This document shows positions 1 to 9,800 of a stretch of DNA of 11,818 nt, one piece after another. Under the pieces are notes generated by a model, which ran no database searches, was not told the DNA's origin, and worked only from the letters and a program-made list of their open reading frames with translations. The translations under genes were made by a program, and so were the position numbers. Each line of letters opens with the position of its first letter. Positions within the stretch are counted from its first letter, which is position 1. This DNA comes from Flavobacteriales bacterium (GTDB lineage Bacteria > Bacteroidota > Bacteroidia > Flavobacteriales > Flavobacteriaceae), in contig JALWYR010000224.1 of the NCBI GenBank assembly GCA_027003085.1, forward strand, positions 1 through 11,818, read 5' to 3'.

Positions 1-260
1 GTGGCTCGCCGGCAATGAGCCGGGACGGCACCGCCGGCCCGGCGACAAGCAAGGAGACCAAGCACTGAGCTTGCGAAGTGCGAAGGGCTCCGCAGCCTGC
101 GAGGGGAGACAAACGCGAAGCCGCAGGCGGAGCGTGCCGGCTCCCGGAGCCACGAAGGCAGACCGCAGGACTGCCAGAGTGCCGGAGGGAGACAAGGCGC
201 GGGCTTGGCACCGACCGCTTGGAAGCCGAAGGCTCCCGGAGGGCGGAGCAAGACAAGGGG

Positions 261-292
261 CGCCGGCCCCGCGCTCACGCGCGGGGCCGGCG
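261..292. repeat. Perfect 14-bp hairpin within R1
   Basis: The arms at 261-274 and 279-292 are perfectly complementary GC-only sequences around a TCAC loop. The equivalent hairpin in R2 is 10268-10300. No T-run follows on either strand, so it does not look like an intrinsic terminator. Confidence 0.85.
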
Positions 293-361
293 GCGCAAAA
301 TCACGGCAGGGTTTTCCGGGAATGGCGTAGTCGAAACTTTAAATCATTTGTTGTCAATGGC

Positions 362-375
362 CGCAAAATTTTGCG
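362..375. repeat. Perfect 14-bp palindrome CGCAAAATTTTGCG
   Basis: This self-complementary sequence sits directly beside the conserved 31-nt hairpin of R1. R2 has only the half CGCAAAAATTG at the matching place. It could be a protein-binding dyad or simply part of the repeat; nothing in the sequence decides this. Confidence 0.6.
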
Positions 376-377
376 CC

Positions 378-408
378 GCCGGCAGCGGAATTCCATTCCG
401 CCGCCGGC
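378..408. repeat. Conserved hairpin of R1
   Basis: The arms are GCCGGC plus GCGGAAT and their complements, around a TCC loop, with one unpaired position on each side (A384, C402). The same 31 bases occur inverted at 10150-10180 with a single difference, which falls at one of the unpaired positions, so the paired bases are unchanged between copies. Confidence 0.85.
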
Positions 409-458
409 GCCCCGACGGCTTGCGGAGCCGCGAAGGCGACCGCAGGGCGCCGGAGCGT

Positions 459-492
459 CAAAATAAAAATCCGGCACCCGAAGGCACCGGAT
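459..492 (-). terminator. Rho-independent terminator of the btuB-btuG operon
   Basis: Read on the minus strand, 492-469 forms a 10-bp stem (two G-T wobbles) closed by a C(TTCG)G tetraloop. It is followed directly by TTTTTATTTTG (469-459). It starts 24 bases past the btuG stop codon. The plus-strand reading has no T-run, so it serves the minus-strand operon only. It ends where repeat R1 begins. Confidence 0.85.
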
Positions 493-516
493 AAAAATAT
501 TTATCGAAATGAACCC

Positions 517-1629
517 TTACCGGTCGGATCGGTTGAACCGGACGCTGTTGGGTAATAATCCTACATTCAACTCGGCCACTTTGTGATAGTTTTGCGTGTC
601 GTAAACCACGGTTTTTCCGGCGGTTTGATAATCCACGGCATCGGTTACAAAGAGTTTGCCATCGTGGTAGTAAAGTCCGTAGGGTTTGGTTACATCACCG
701 CTTAAATCCACAACGGGCGTTGTGGGTAAGGCGCTATCGTTAAAACTTATGGCATAAACTTTGCCATCGAGGATAAAATACATTTTGTGATTGTCGGCAT
801 TGTAGGCCAAATATTCGGGGTGTTGTGTGGTTTGGAAATTGAATTCCTTGACGGCCGTGTCGGTGGCCGGGTCGATGATTTGCAGTTTACCGGCCGTTTC
901 GTTACCTGTCCATGCCGCATTTCCGGTGCTGAGCACCCAGATATGCCCGTCGCTGTCCTTGGCCAGGAATTTGGGACGGTCGCCGGTGGAAATTTCCGTA
1001 ATCGTTTGTTTGGACACCGGGTCGAGCACCAAAACTTTGTTACGGGATTGGCTTACGCCGGCTATGCCCACATAGAGTTTGCTGTTTTGGTAAACCATTT
1101 GGTTGGGGCCCAAATCCACATGCAAAGTGTCGGAAACCACATCGTTTTCCAAGTCCACCCAGGCCAAATAGTCGTCTTCCACATCGTTCCAATTGTTGTC
1201 GAACACTTCGCCCCAGTTGGACATAACGGCATAGCGGTCGGAAACTTTGACCATATAGCGTGGCGCCTTAACATAGGAATTCATAATGCCTTTGTGTTTC
1301 ATATCCCAACGGCCTGCCACCACAACGCGGTCGGAATTATTGACCAGGAAATAAATTTTGTCACCATTGACAAACATGGATTGGGCAATATCGCCCAGGG
1401 TTTGGTTGTCGTTTACATTGGCATACACGTCGTTTTCCACCTGTTGAAGGTCTTCGGACAGGAAGCTGACCGAGGCGTTGTCGTGCATAAATTGGCCTTC
1501 GTTGAGCACAAAATATCCACCGTCGTAGTCGCCTTTGGGCGGAATGGGTTCGGGTTGTTTACAACGGCCTGCCAGGAGTGCTACCATGGCGGCGGAGAAA
1601 AGCAGTTTTTTGAAGTGCTGTGTTTTCAT
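517..1629 (-). CDS. btuG: BtuG-like surface cobalamin-binding lipoprotein (YncE/DUF5074-type beta-propeller)
   Basis: This is a 370-aa protein with an N-terminal lipoprotein-type signal (basic start, hydrophobic stretch, Cys23). The mature part opens with GYFVLNEGQ and carries repeated blade-like segments such as DIAQSMFVNGDKIYFLVNNS, typical of YncE-like seven-bladed propellers. Near the end are VTDAVDYQTAGK and LPNSVRF, as I recall them from Bacteroides BtuG proteins. In Bacteroides, BtuG sits on the cell surface over BtuB, binds B12 with extreme affinity and passes it to the receptor. The context agrees: it is 10 nt downstream of btuB in a cobalamin-riboswitch operon, so translation is probably coupled. 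One oddity is that the lipobox reads LLAGRC, with Arg just before the Cys where Gly, Ala or Ser is expected. Cobalamin binding itself is inferred from context and family. An unrelated YncE-like lipoprotein is the alternative. Confidence 0.85.
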   Translation of the reverse strand: MKTQHFKKLLFSAAMVALLAGRCKQPEPIPPKGDYDGGYFVLNEGQFMHDNASVSFLSEDLQQVENDVYANVNDNQTLGDIAQSMFVNGDKIYFLVNNSDRVVVAGRWDMKHKGIMNSYVKAPRYMVKVSDRYAVMSNWGEVFDNNWNDVEDDYLAWVDLENDVVSDTLHVDLGPNQMVYQNSKLYVGIAGVSQSRNKVLVLDPVSKQTITEISTGDRPKFLAKDSDGHIWVLSTGNAAWTGNETAGKLQIIDPATDTAVKEFNFQTTQHPEYLAYNADNHKMYFILDGKVYAISFNDSALPTTPVVDLSGDVTKPYGLYYHDGKLFVTDAVDYQTAGKTVVYDTQNYHKVAELNVGLLPNSVRFNRSDR

Positions 1630-1639
1630 AGTGCGAAAT

Positions 1640-3478
1640 TTAGTTATTATTTTTTGGTTTCAGGTTAATATCATATGTCAAGCCGATGCTTCCTGTCCGC
1701 CCCGGCATGGGGCGTCCGGGCATCCATTCGTAGTAGGTGTCAAGCAAATTGGATATGTCGAGGTCAATGCGAAATCTTTTATAATGCCAACCCGCTTGCA
1801 AACCAACCAGCAATATTTGCGGAGCAAAATGTGTGTTTGAAGCATCGGTGTAGTAGAAACTTTGGAATTTGACCTGCGGGCGCAGGTAAATTTTTTTCCA
1901 TCCGGCACGCAAACCGGTGGTCCACAAGTATTGTGGCGTGTAGCTGAGTAGGCGGCCGGTTTGCAGGTCGATAACCCGTTGGATATTGTAGGAGGCCGAA
2001 AGACTAAAATTCCACGGTCCGGTAGTTTTTTTCCACCGCCCGCTCCATTCCAGGCCGCGCGCACGGGTGCGTTCGATATTGACCGGATGCCAAAGACCGT
2101 TGTTGCCGGGCACCCAACGAATCAGATTGCGGTTGATGCGGTAGTAGGTGGAAAGGCGGAGGTATAAGCCACGGGACGACCATTGGTGAATCCATTCCCA
2201 TTCGCGATTACTTTCGGGCCGGAGCGAAGGATTGCCGCCGGGTTGCCAATACAGGTCGTTGAAAGTGGGCAGGCGGAAATTGGTGGAAAAGAGTAGTGCG
2301 GTTTTGTAATGGTGTATCGGTTGCCATCCCGCTTGCACAAAACCGGTGGGCGGAATGGGTGATTCAGGCGTTTCTTGCAGGCGAAGGCCTGCTTCCAAAT
2401 CAATATTTTTGTAACGGTATTCGGCATTGGCCGACAAAGTATGAAGCAGACGAATATGACGGTCGAAATTAAGCGTTCGGCCTTCGACAAAACTAAACGA
2501 ATAATTCAAGCTGGTGGAAACAGGGCCCAAACGGCAGTCGTAAGCTGTTTTAAAAAAATAGGAACGGGCATTTCCCTTGCCCGAAACCGTCCCGCCATCC
2601 ATGTAATAATACCGGTAATTTTCATCCACCATGGCGCCAAGTACATTCAAGTTACCACCACGATTGGTTTGGCGTTTCCAATTTACTTGCCAAGCGGTTT
2701 GTTCCATCAGCAGGCGGCTACGGGAAAGGGTGGTCCGGGTTCCTGGAAGATAACGGTCGGAATAATTATGCAACAGGTATGTTTGCCACAGGTTTTTTCC
2801 TTGCCGGAATCCCGCTCCGAGATTCAAATGCCGACTGTTGATACGGGCATTGCGGTTTACGTAACCGATAGCCGGTATGCGAAAGTCATTATCGTTTTCC
2901 TCCCAATCGGCACCCAAACGGACTGACCAGCGTTTACCGGATTGTTGTCCTTGGATTTGTCCGTAGCGCAGTCCGTACTGGCCGGCACGCAGATGTGTGC
3001 GTATATGTGCGCCTCCATCAAATTCCAAGGGATCGTTTATCACCAAGGCACCGGCCATGGCACCGCTGCCGAAAGTTTGGGAGAGCCCGCCGCGATACAG
3101 TGTAATTTTCCCCGGTAAACCGGCAGACAATGTGTTAAGGTCGGTTTGTCCGTTGAAGGGTGAATTGAGCGGAACGCCGTTCCAAACTACCAAAACGTGG
3201 GATACGGGAGCACCACGCAAACTGAGACCGGCCGTCATTCCGGCTCCATAGATGCGGGTTTGAAAGGGTGTTTGACCGGCCAGCCACCGGGCGGGTGTGA
3301 GGACGTTGATTCCGGCGGTGTCGTTCAGGATAAAAAGCGAATCGGTTTTGGATTCAATAAATCCGGAAGCATAAACGGTTGCCGTATCCAACTGTTGGGG
3401 AGGATAGCTTTCAATCTCCTGGGCAAGAATTGCACGGGAAACGAAGAGGAGTGATATGTAGACAATGACTCTATGCAT
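1640..3478 (-). CDS. btuB: BtuB-like TonB-dependent outer-membrane cobalamin receptor
   Basis: This 612-aa protein is close in length to E. coli BtuB. Residues 1-19 are a signal peptide ending in ILA, with Gln20 starting the mature protein. A TonB-box-like DTATVYA lies at 31-37. The plug spans about 40-153, with LVVWNGVPLNSP and YRGGLSQTFGSGAMAGALVI, characteristic of TonB-dependent receptor plugs. The rest is a 22-strand-type barrel rich in alternating aromatic residues, ending in IGLTYDINLK. It should bind cobalamin and pull it into the periplasm using TonB energy. The start at 3478 was chosen over an in-frame ATG at 3592 because the upstream one lies inside the riboswitch and would put 38 charged residues before the signal peptide. 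Substrate assignment rests on the riboswitch and the adjacent btuG, so confidence is high. Confidence 0.92.
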   Translation of the reverse strand: MHRVIVYISLLFVSRAILAQEIESYPPQQLDTATVYASGFIESKTDSLFILNDTAGINVLTPARWLAGQTPFQTRIYGAGMTAGLSLRGAPVSHVLVVWNGVPLNSPFNGQTDLNTLSAGLPGKITLYRGGLSQTFGSGAMAGALVINDPLEFDGGAHIRTHLRAGQYGLRYGQIQGQQSGKRWSVRLGADWEENDNDFRIPAIGYVNRNARINSRHLNLGAGFRQGKNLWQTYLLHNYSDRYLPGTRTTLSRSRLLMEQTAWQVNWKRQTNRGGNLNVLGAMVDENYRYYYMDGGTVSGKGNARSYFFKTAYDCRLGPVSTSLNYSFSFVEGRTLNFDRHIRLLHTLSANAEYRYKNIDLEAGLRLQETPESPIPPTGFVQAGWQPIHHYKTALLFSTNFRLPTFNDLYWQPGGNPSLRPESNREWEWIHQWSSRGLYLRLSTYYRINRNLIRWVPGNNGLWHPVNIERTRARGLEWSGRWKKTTGPWNFSLSASYNIQRVIDLQTGRLLSYTPQYLWTTGLRAGWKKIYLRPQVKFQSFYYTDASNTHFAPQILLVGLQAGWHYKRFRIDLDISNLLDTYYEWMPGRPMPGRTGSIGLTYDINLKPKNNN

Positions 3479-3507
3479 GGTTCCCTGAACCTTTCGCCCG
3501 AAGGTTC
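3479..3507 (-). promoter_or_regulatory. Expression-platform hairpin(s) at the btuB start
   Basis: On the minus strand, GAACCTT (3507-3501) pairs with AAGGTTC (3493-3487) around the loop CGGGCGA. The 3' arm carries the AAAGG ribosome-binding-like bases, 8 nt before the ATG. A second GAACC (3483-3479) directly abuts the ATG and can also pair with the same GGTTC, giving a competing stem. No T-run follows, so control is probably at translation. The loop's CGGG can pair with CCCG in the aptamer's conserved CCCCGCAAC, as expected for the L5-L13 kissing contact. The pairings are seen; the mechanism is inferred. Confidence 0.65.
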
Positions 3508-3523
3508 TGTGTGTGGGGTTTGT

Positions 3524-3683
3524 GGATTTAGCAGGTCTCCTGGCTCGCCGCATGCTTGGCACGCCTTCCCGTTCGCATCGGAACAGTGGCATGATGTGCC
3601 AAGTGTCGCGGACTCACAGTTGCGGGGACAGCCCGGGATTTTCACCCGGTTCCCTTTTCATCCGCCGGGGCGGAACTAAATCC
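3524..3683 (-). promoter_or_regulatory. Cobalamin (vitamin B12) riboswitch aptamer
   Basis: All landmark blocks of the cobalamin aptamer are present in order on the minus strand. These are GGATTTAG (3683-3676), which closes P1 with CTAAATCC (3531-3524); GGGTGAAAATCCC (3647-3635); CCCCGCAACTGT (3627-3616); CCACTG (3589-3584); GGGAAGGC (3570-3563); and the B12 box AGCCAGGAGACCTGC (3545-3531). P1 is a perfect 8-bp helix. It lies in the 5' leader of btuB, so adenosylcobalamin or a related corrinoid should switch the btuB-btuG transcript off when B12 is plentiful. Confidence 0.97.
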
Positions 3684-3687
3684 GCTA

Positions 3688-3695
3688 CAAAATTA
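3688..3695 (-). promoter_or_regulatory. Bacteroidota -7 promoter box for the btuB-btuG operon
   Basis: The minus strand reads TAATTTTG, an exact match to the TAnnTTTG consensus. Transcription would start about 4-7 nt downstream, which is right at the first base of the riboswitch P1 helix (3683). No good TTG-type -33 element is seen at the usual distance, so the call rests on the -7 box and its position. Confidence 0.6.
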
Positions 3696-3810
3696 CTACA
3701 TTACTTCGAATAAATACCGGTGTTTAAAATCAAATTTTCCACTAGCTTTATATCGTCAATTTCAATGATTTGAAAAACAATGGTTTAAAGACGATTTTCC
3801 TGTTGAAAAA

Positions 3811-3839
3811 TTGTTCATAAAAAATTCATTTTAATTTTT
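3811..3839 (+). promoter_or_regulatory. Candidate promoter of the giant T9SS protein gene
   Basis: TTG at 3811-3813 and TAATTTTT at 3832-3839 (7 of 8 matches to TAnnTTTG) are separated by 18 bases. Transcription would begin near 3845-3848, giving an A-rich leader of about 45 nt before the preferred ATG at 3893. This favours that start over the in-frame ATG at 3848. Confidence 0.4.
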
Positions 3840-3892
3840 AAATAATAATGTTTATTCCTATGTTTACAATTGCTAAAATAAAAAAAATTGAT

Positions 3893-6800
3893 ATGCGTAA
3901 TTATGTTTTGACCCTGCTTTTTTTTGGTAGTTTACTCGCTTTAAGGGGACAAACCATTATTCATCAAGAAAGTTTTGAAAATGCACCGAATGGGGCATCT
4001 GTTGATTATTCGGCAGATACAGAATTCGGGGGTACGGATCCAAATGATTATTGGCAACGAATAGATATTACCGGAAATGGTAAAGACGAAATTGATGCCG
4101 GAGTAACGGGTGGTGACGGCACAAAAATGTATGCCGGTGAAGATATGGACGATAGTGGCTCTGTACCAAAAGTTTTAACAATTGTCAATACGGATGTTAC
4201 CGGATATTCGGATATTAAAGTGCAGGTGGCAGTGGGTTCCGGCGAGCAAGATAAATACGATTCCGGCGATTATATCAAGGTTTATGTAAAAAAGGATGGT
4301 GGCGCCGAAACATTAGTCGGTGCTTTTTATGGTTATGACCATCAAGGTGGTGATGGAACAAACGGCAGGATGTATCAAGATGTTGATTTGGATGGCACTA
4401 CAAGTGATGACGGAGGTTCAGCACAATTGAGTAAAGCAATGCAGGACTTTACGTTCGATGTATCCGGTACTTTCAATAATTTGCAGGTTATCATTAAAAT
4501 GACAACCAATGCAGCCGATGAAGTATTAATGGTTGATAATGTCAGGATAATTGGTACCGTTATCGGCACCCCCGACTGGTGCAACCTGCAATGGCCGCCC
4601 GATGGCAACGTTCGTTCGGGAGACGGTTTTACGGTCTATGCCCAGGTGTATGAGCCCGGCGTTACCGATGCATCCGGGCAAGGTTCCGGCATTGAGGCAT
4701 GGATAGGATATAGCGCTGTGGATAACGACCCCACCGACCCGGCCAATGCTTCGGATTGGACATGGGTGGCGGCCAGCTATAACGGTGACTCGGGCAACAA
4801 CGACGAGTATTCGGTGGATTTGGAAAATGCCATAGGAAGTCCGGGTACCTATTATTATGCCAGCCGTTTCCGGCTCAATGGCGGCCCCTTCAAATACGGC
4901 GGCTACAACAGTTCGGGCGGAGGATTTTGGGATTCGCCCTATTCGGGTTCGGGTTCCAACAAATCGGGTAAGCTGACCATCGACGTGGTGGATTGGTGCA
5001 ATTTGCAACATCCCGAAAACGGAAATATTTCCGCACCGGGCAATTCTTTTGTGGTATATGCCCAAATCTATGAGGATGGGCTGACCAATGCCGATGCCAA
5101 TAATCCGGGTGCGGGTATTCAAGCATGGATAGGTTACAGCACGGTGGACAACGACCCTTCGGATCCGGCCAATGCTTCGGATTGGACCTGGGTGGCGGCT
5201 ACCTATAATGTGGATTCGGGCAATAACGACGAATTTAAGGCCGATTTGGGTGCACAAATTTCTTCGGGTGGCACCTACTACTACGCCAGCCGGTTCAAAA
5301 TCAACGGCGGACCTTATGCCTATGGAGGTTACAACGGTGGTTTTTGGGAAAATACCTACGGTTCGGGCGGTTCCAATAAGTCGGGGCAATTGGTGGTGAA
5401 CGATATTTATATTACCAATATCACCCATTCGCCTTCGCCCGTGCATTCGTGGGAAACCGTTAGCGTGTCGGCCGACGTTACGGCCGATGCCGGCGTGGGA
5501 GGTGTGGAATTGCATTGGGGAACTACGAGCGGGAACTTGAATAATACCATCAATATGAGTTTGTCTTCGGGAAACACTTATGTTACCGATAGCGATATTC
5601 CCGCCCAAGCCGACGGCACCACGGTTTACTACGAAATTTACGTGTTGGATAATAATGCCGAAGAAAAAACATCGGCCGAACAAAGCTACACGGTAAACGA
5701 TGCCGCCTGTGCTTCGGAATTGATTATTTCGGAATATGTGGAAGGGAGTAGCAATAATAAGTATTTGGAGATTTATAATGGTACGGGCAGTGCCGTAAAT
5801 ATGGGGGATTATCAAATAAAAATTTATTCCAACGGGGGAACATCGCCTTCAATTACAATTGCTTTAAACAATATTAGCCTGGCCGATGGCGATGTGTTTG
5901 TCATAGCCCATTCATTGGCTACCGCTTGGAGCGGAACCCCCGATCAAACAAGTGGAAGTTTATCCTTCAACGGTGATGATGCCGTGGAACTTTATAACAC
6001 CGCCACCGGCCAGTCGGTGGATATTATCGGAAAAATCGGTGAAGATCCCGGCGACGAATGGGGAAGCGGGTCCACTACAACCTTAGACCATACGCTTGTA
6101 AGAAAATCCAGCGTAACGGCCGGCGATACCAATGGCTCGGATGCTTTTGACCCTGCCGTGGAATGGGATGGTTATGGTATTGATGATGTGTCGCATCTGG
6201 GTTCGCATACCATGAATTGCGGCGCTTGCTCCGAACCAACGACGGATGCTACTTTTCATGCCAATTCGCCCCAAAACATCGCCACCACCTCGCTTACGCT
6301 CAATTGGACCAACGGCGACGGTGATAATCGCATTGTGGTTATGCGCGAAGGCAGTGCCGTCAGCTTTGTTCCCACCGACGGAAACACCTATACGGCCAAC
6401 AGCGATTACAGTGCGGCTACCGATGTGAGCGGCAACGGTGAATATGTGGTTTACAACGGAAACGGTTCCACCGTGGATGTTACCGGGCTTACGCCGGGTA
6501 CTTTGTACTACGCCACCATCTATGAATACAATTGTTCGCCCGGAAGCGAAGATTACTATACTTCCGGCACGCCGGCCACCGACAGTTTTTATACCACACC
6601 CGAAACCCCGGACGCATTTTCGAGCGGTTGTATTGGCGAAACAAGCATAGATTTAAGTTGGTCGGCTCCGGCAAGCGGAAATTACGATGGCTACTTGGTG
6701 GTGGCCCGCGAAGGTGCCACGCCGCATTCGGTCAATTCTTTGGATCCCAATGCCAACCTGGGCGAAAATTCCGATTATTCGGCAGCGCCCACCTATGGAA

Positions 6801-9800
6801 GCACCACGCCTTATTCGCGAATTTTGTACAAAGGAACCGGAACTTCGGTCAGCATCACCGGACTCACCAATGGCACGTCCTACACCTTCGCAGTGTTTGC
6901 CTATTCGGCCAATGGAACTTTGTACCGGTATTCCGATGGAACGCAACTGACCGAAACCATTGAACTGAACGATGTTAGCGGCACCAATGCTACGGGTCTC
7001 AACCAGCAAGCCGAAGTAACCTGGGTCAATCCTGCAACCGGATGTTTTGACGAAATTTTGGTGGTGGCCAACGAAACCGCCGGCATAGATTTCACGCCTT
7101 CGGGCGACGGTTCGGCGTACACGGCCAATACGGTTTATTCCGGTCCCAACCAAGTGGTGTACAAGGGAACCGGAACCGAAGTAACGGTTACCAACCTGAC
7201 CAATGGAACCACTTATTATTTTGAAATTTTCGTCCGCCAAGGAACCGATTGGTCCGGCGGCGTCGAAGTGAGTGCCGTTCCGCAAGATATTACCATCCTG
7301 GAACCCGGCGATTTGGCCATTTTGGCCGTGAATACGGATATTGACAATCAACCGGGATCGACTGGCGACGGTTCCGGCGACCAAATTGCCTTTGTTTGTT
7401 TCAAGGACATTAAACCGGGTACCAAAATTATTCTTACCGACAACGGCTACGAACGCGAAGTGGCCGGGAAATGGGGCAACACCGAAGGGGTGATTGCCAT
7501 TACCCGTACCGGCTCGGTACTTTCCAAAGGCACCATCATTGTACTGGAAACCAACGATCAAACCAACGGAAATATTAAAAGTGCCGATCATTTTGATGTT
7601 TATACTTGCGGCAACATAGACAACAATTGGCAAAAAGAATTCATCGCCGGCCAAGGCGGGTTTAACCTGAACAACGACGACGATGTTTGGATTATGCAAG
7701 GCGGTGTTTGGAACAACGGAACCGCAGGAAATCACGATGCAACCTATAACGGTAATGTATTGTACGGCTGGACCGAAAGCGGTTGGGATGATGGTGTGGG
7801 AGACGGAACCGATGGACCCCAATGGTCAAACCTCTATCCTTTCTCCAAATGTTTTACCACCGTGGCGCCTTCGGGTGGCGGAAAAGTGAAATTCAACGAC
7901 CCGGTGGATCCCGATTTTTCAACCACCACCAACGACAAACTCGATTGGATTGCATTGATAAATGATGAAAGTAACTGGGATACCTATTCCACCAATGCCG
8001 ATTACGATAATGGCGGCTACAATTATAAAAACAATACCTCATGCCCGGCCATGACCATAGCCACGTCCACCCATAGCGCCGGGCTTTGGAAAGGAACCAA
8101 CAATACCAACTGGTTCGATTGTTCCAACTGGGACAACCTCACCGTACCCGGCGAAAATACCGACGTAACCATTTCCGGTTCGGCATCGAACGAAGTTATT
8201 GTGGATGCAAGCGCCACCGATGCCAATTTATATTCGCAAATGGCCAAGACCAATAACCTGACGATCGAAGACGGTATTTGGTTGGAAGTAAACACGGATA
8301 ACGACAAACTGGAAGTGCATGGCAACCTGACCATCGAAAGCGGAGCGCTATTGGATTTGAGCGATGGCGATAATACAACCTCATCCGACGGCCATTTGTA
8401 TTTATATGGAAACTGGAACAATCAGGAAGGATCCGGCGGACTGGACGGCGGAAACGGAACGGTGCATTTTGTGGGTTCCGCTTCGCAAACCATCACCACG
8501 GCCGACCCTTCGGGTGATGAAACTTTCCCGAATGTGGACTTGCAAAACGATTTTGATTTGAGCCAATCGGGCAATCTGGTGATGACCGGCAACCTTAGTG
8601 TCGCTTCGGGCAAAACCCTGGACATTTCCGACGACCATTACCTGAAAACCGGTGGAAATATTACCAACAACGGAAGTATCATCGTTCATAACCACGGCGA
8701 ATTGGTACAAACCGACGATAATTCGAGCATTTCGGGTAGCGGAACCTTCCGTATGGACAAAACCACTTTGCCGCTCAATCATTACTATGATTACGTTTTT
8801 TGGTCATCGCCCATCAATTCCAATGCCTTGACCTTGGGAAGTATTCTTAGCAATGCATGGCGGTACTACGCCTTTGACCCTGCTCTGCAAGACCCTGCTC
8901 AAAATCCCAATCCCGGTTGGGTGGCGCGCACAGCTTCGGATGTGTTTGTGGTGGGCAACGGTGTGGCCATTTCGGCGCCGGTGAGTTATTCGGGCGGAAG
9001 TTTGGACGTGAGTTTCCAACACGCCAGCGATCCGTTCAACAACGGTCAAATCGATGTTTCGGTAACGGTAAACGGAACGGGTGGACAAGATAACGACGAC
9101 TGGAACCTGCTGGGCAATCCTTATCCTTCGGCCTTGGATTTCGATTTGTTTGCCAACGACAATACCAATGTGCAGGGAAGCTATTATGCCTGGACCAATT
9201 GTGCCGGGCTCGATGCCCAAGGTCATCACCAGCAGGCCGGTTATACATCCTACGCGGTGGGAACCGGCGGAACCGCAGCTTGTAGCGGGTCGGGGCAAAC
9301 CCTGGGCCGGTATGTTCCCTCCGGCTTGGGCTTTATGATCGAAGCCACCTCGTCGGGAACCGTTTCGTTCCACAACAGTCATCGTAGTGCCGGACATAAC
9401 GATTACTTTATCAACCGTGGCTTACCCCTCAACCGTATTTGGATTGATTTACAAGCCGAAAACGAAGGCATATACAGCCAAAACCTGGTTGCCTTTATCA
9501 ACGGTGCCACCAACAACCGCGACCGGCTCTACGACGCCCGCCACATGCTTACGGGTTCGGCTTATCTTTACACTTGGTCCGACGATAGCGTCCGCTGTGT
9601 TATTCAAGGGCGTCAGGCTTGGGACGGAAGCACCCGTTATGTGCAAGCTGGTATTTTCTCCACCGCCAACCGGCCTATGCTGCTACGCATCAACCGTGCC
9701 GAAGGCGTTTTGGACAGCATTCCGGTGTTTGTAGAAGACCATTTGTTGCAAACGGTGCACGACCTGCGTAGCGGCCCGTATCGTTTTACCGCTTATGCCG

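Larger units (their letters stand above)
1..459 (-). repeat. GC-rich mosaic repeat R1 (left copy, cut by window edge)
   Basis: This stretch is noncoding, very GC-rich, and built from short palindromes and recurring AGAC-containing units. AGAC occurs at 55, 107, 160, 190 and 251. A second copy, R2, lies at 10127-10540 in inverted orientation. By eye, 368-428 matches the reverse complement of 10130-10190 at 58 of 61 positions, and 104-175 matches its R2 counterpart at 63 of 72. The element appears to begin at a shared GACGCTCCG (minus strand, 451-459) and runs off the left edge, so its full length is unknown. R1 carries about 27 extra bases near 424-450 that R2 lacks. Open frames here (71-466 and 78-494, plus) are Arg/Pro/Ala-rich artefacts of GC-rich sequence with few stops. 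Its function is unknown; it could be a dispersed genomic repeat or a structured transcript. Confidence 0.85.
3684..3847. other. AT-rich divergent intergenic region
   Basis: This stretch separates the riboswitch promoter (minus) from the giant surface-protein gene (plus). It is AT-rich with no credible coding frame. It holds the operon's -7 box and a candidate promoter for the plus-strand gene; nothing else is recognised. Confidence 0.7.

Noticed and set aside
71..494. Two overlapping plus-strand open frames (131 and 138 aa)
   Set aside because: They lie in repeat R1, are extremely Arg/Pro/Ala-rich, overlap each other in different frames, and have no counterpart frame in R2. They reflect GC-rich sequence with few stop codons.
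787..1668. 293-aa plus-strand open frame antisense to btuG
   Set aside because: btuG has a signal peptide, family motifs and operon context. The antisense frame has no family likeness or ribosome-binding context and mirrors btuG codon bias.
3479..3592. Extended btuB start at 3592
   Set aside because: The extra 38 codons run through the riboswitch B12 box and would bury the signal peptide behind a charged segment.
3848..3892. Giant gene starting at ATG 3848
   Set aside because: It would put 15 residues with several lysines before a complete signal peptide, and the likely transcription start is at about 3845-3848. The ATG at 3893 fits better.
4526..5815. 429-aa minus-strand open frame antisense to the giant gene (and a similar 389-aa one at 6653-7822)
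   Set aside because: Both have shadow composition rich in Ile, Gly, Arg and His, no start signals, and overlap a gene with strong domain evidence.
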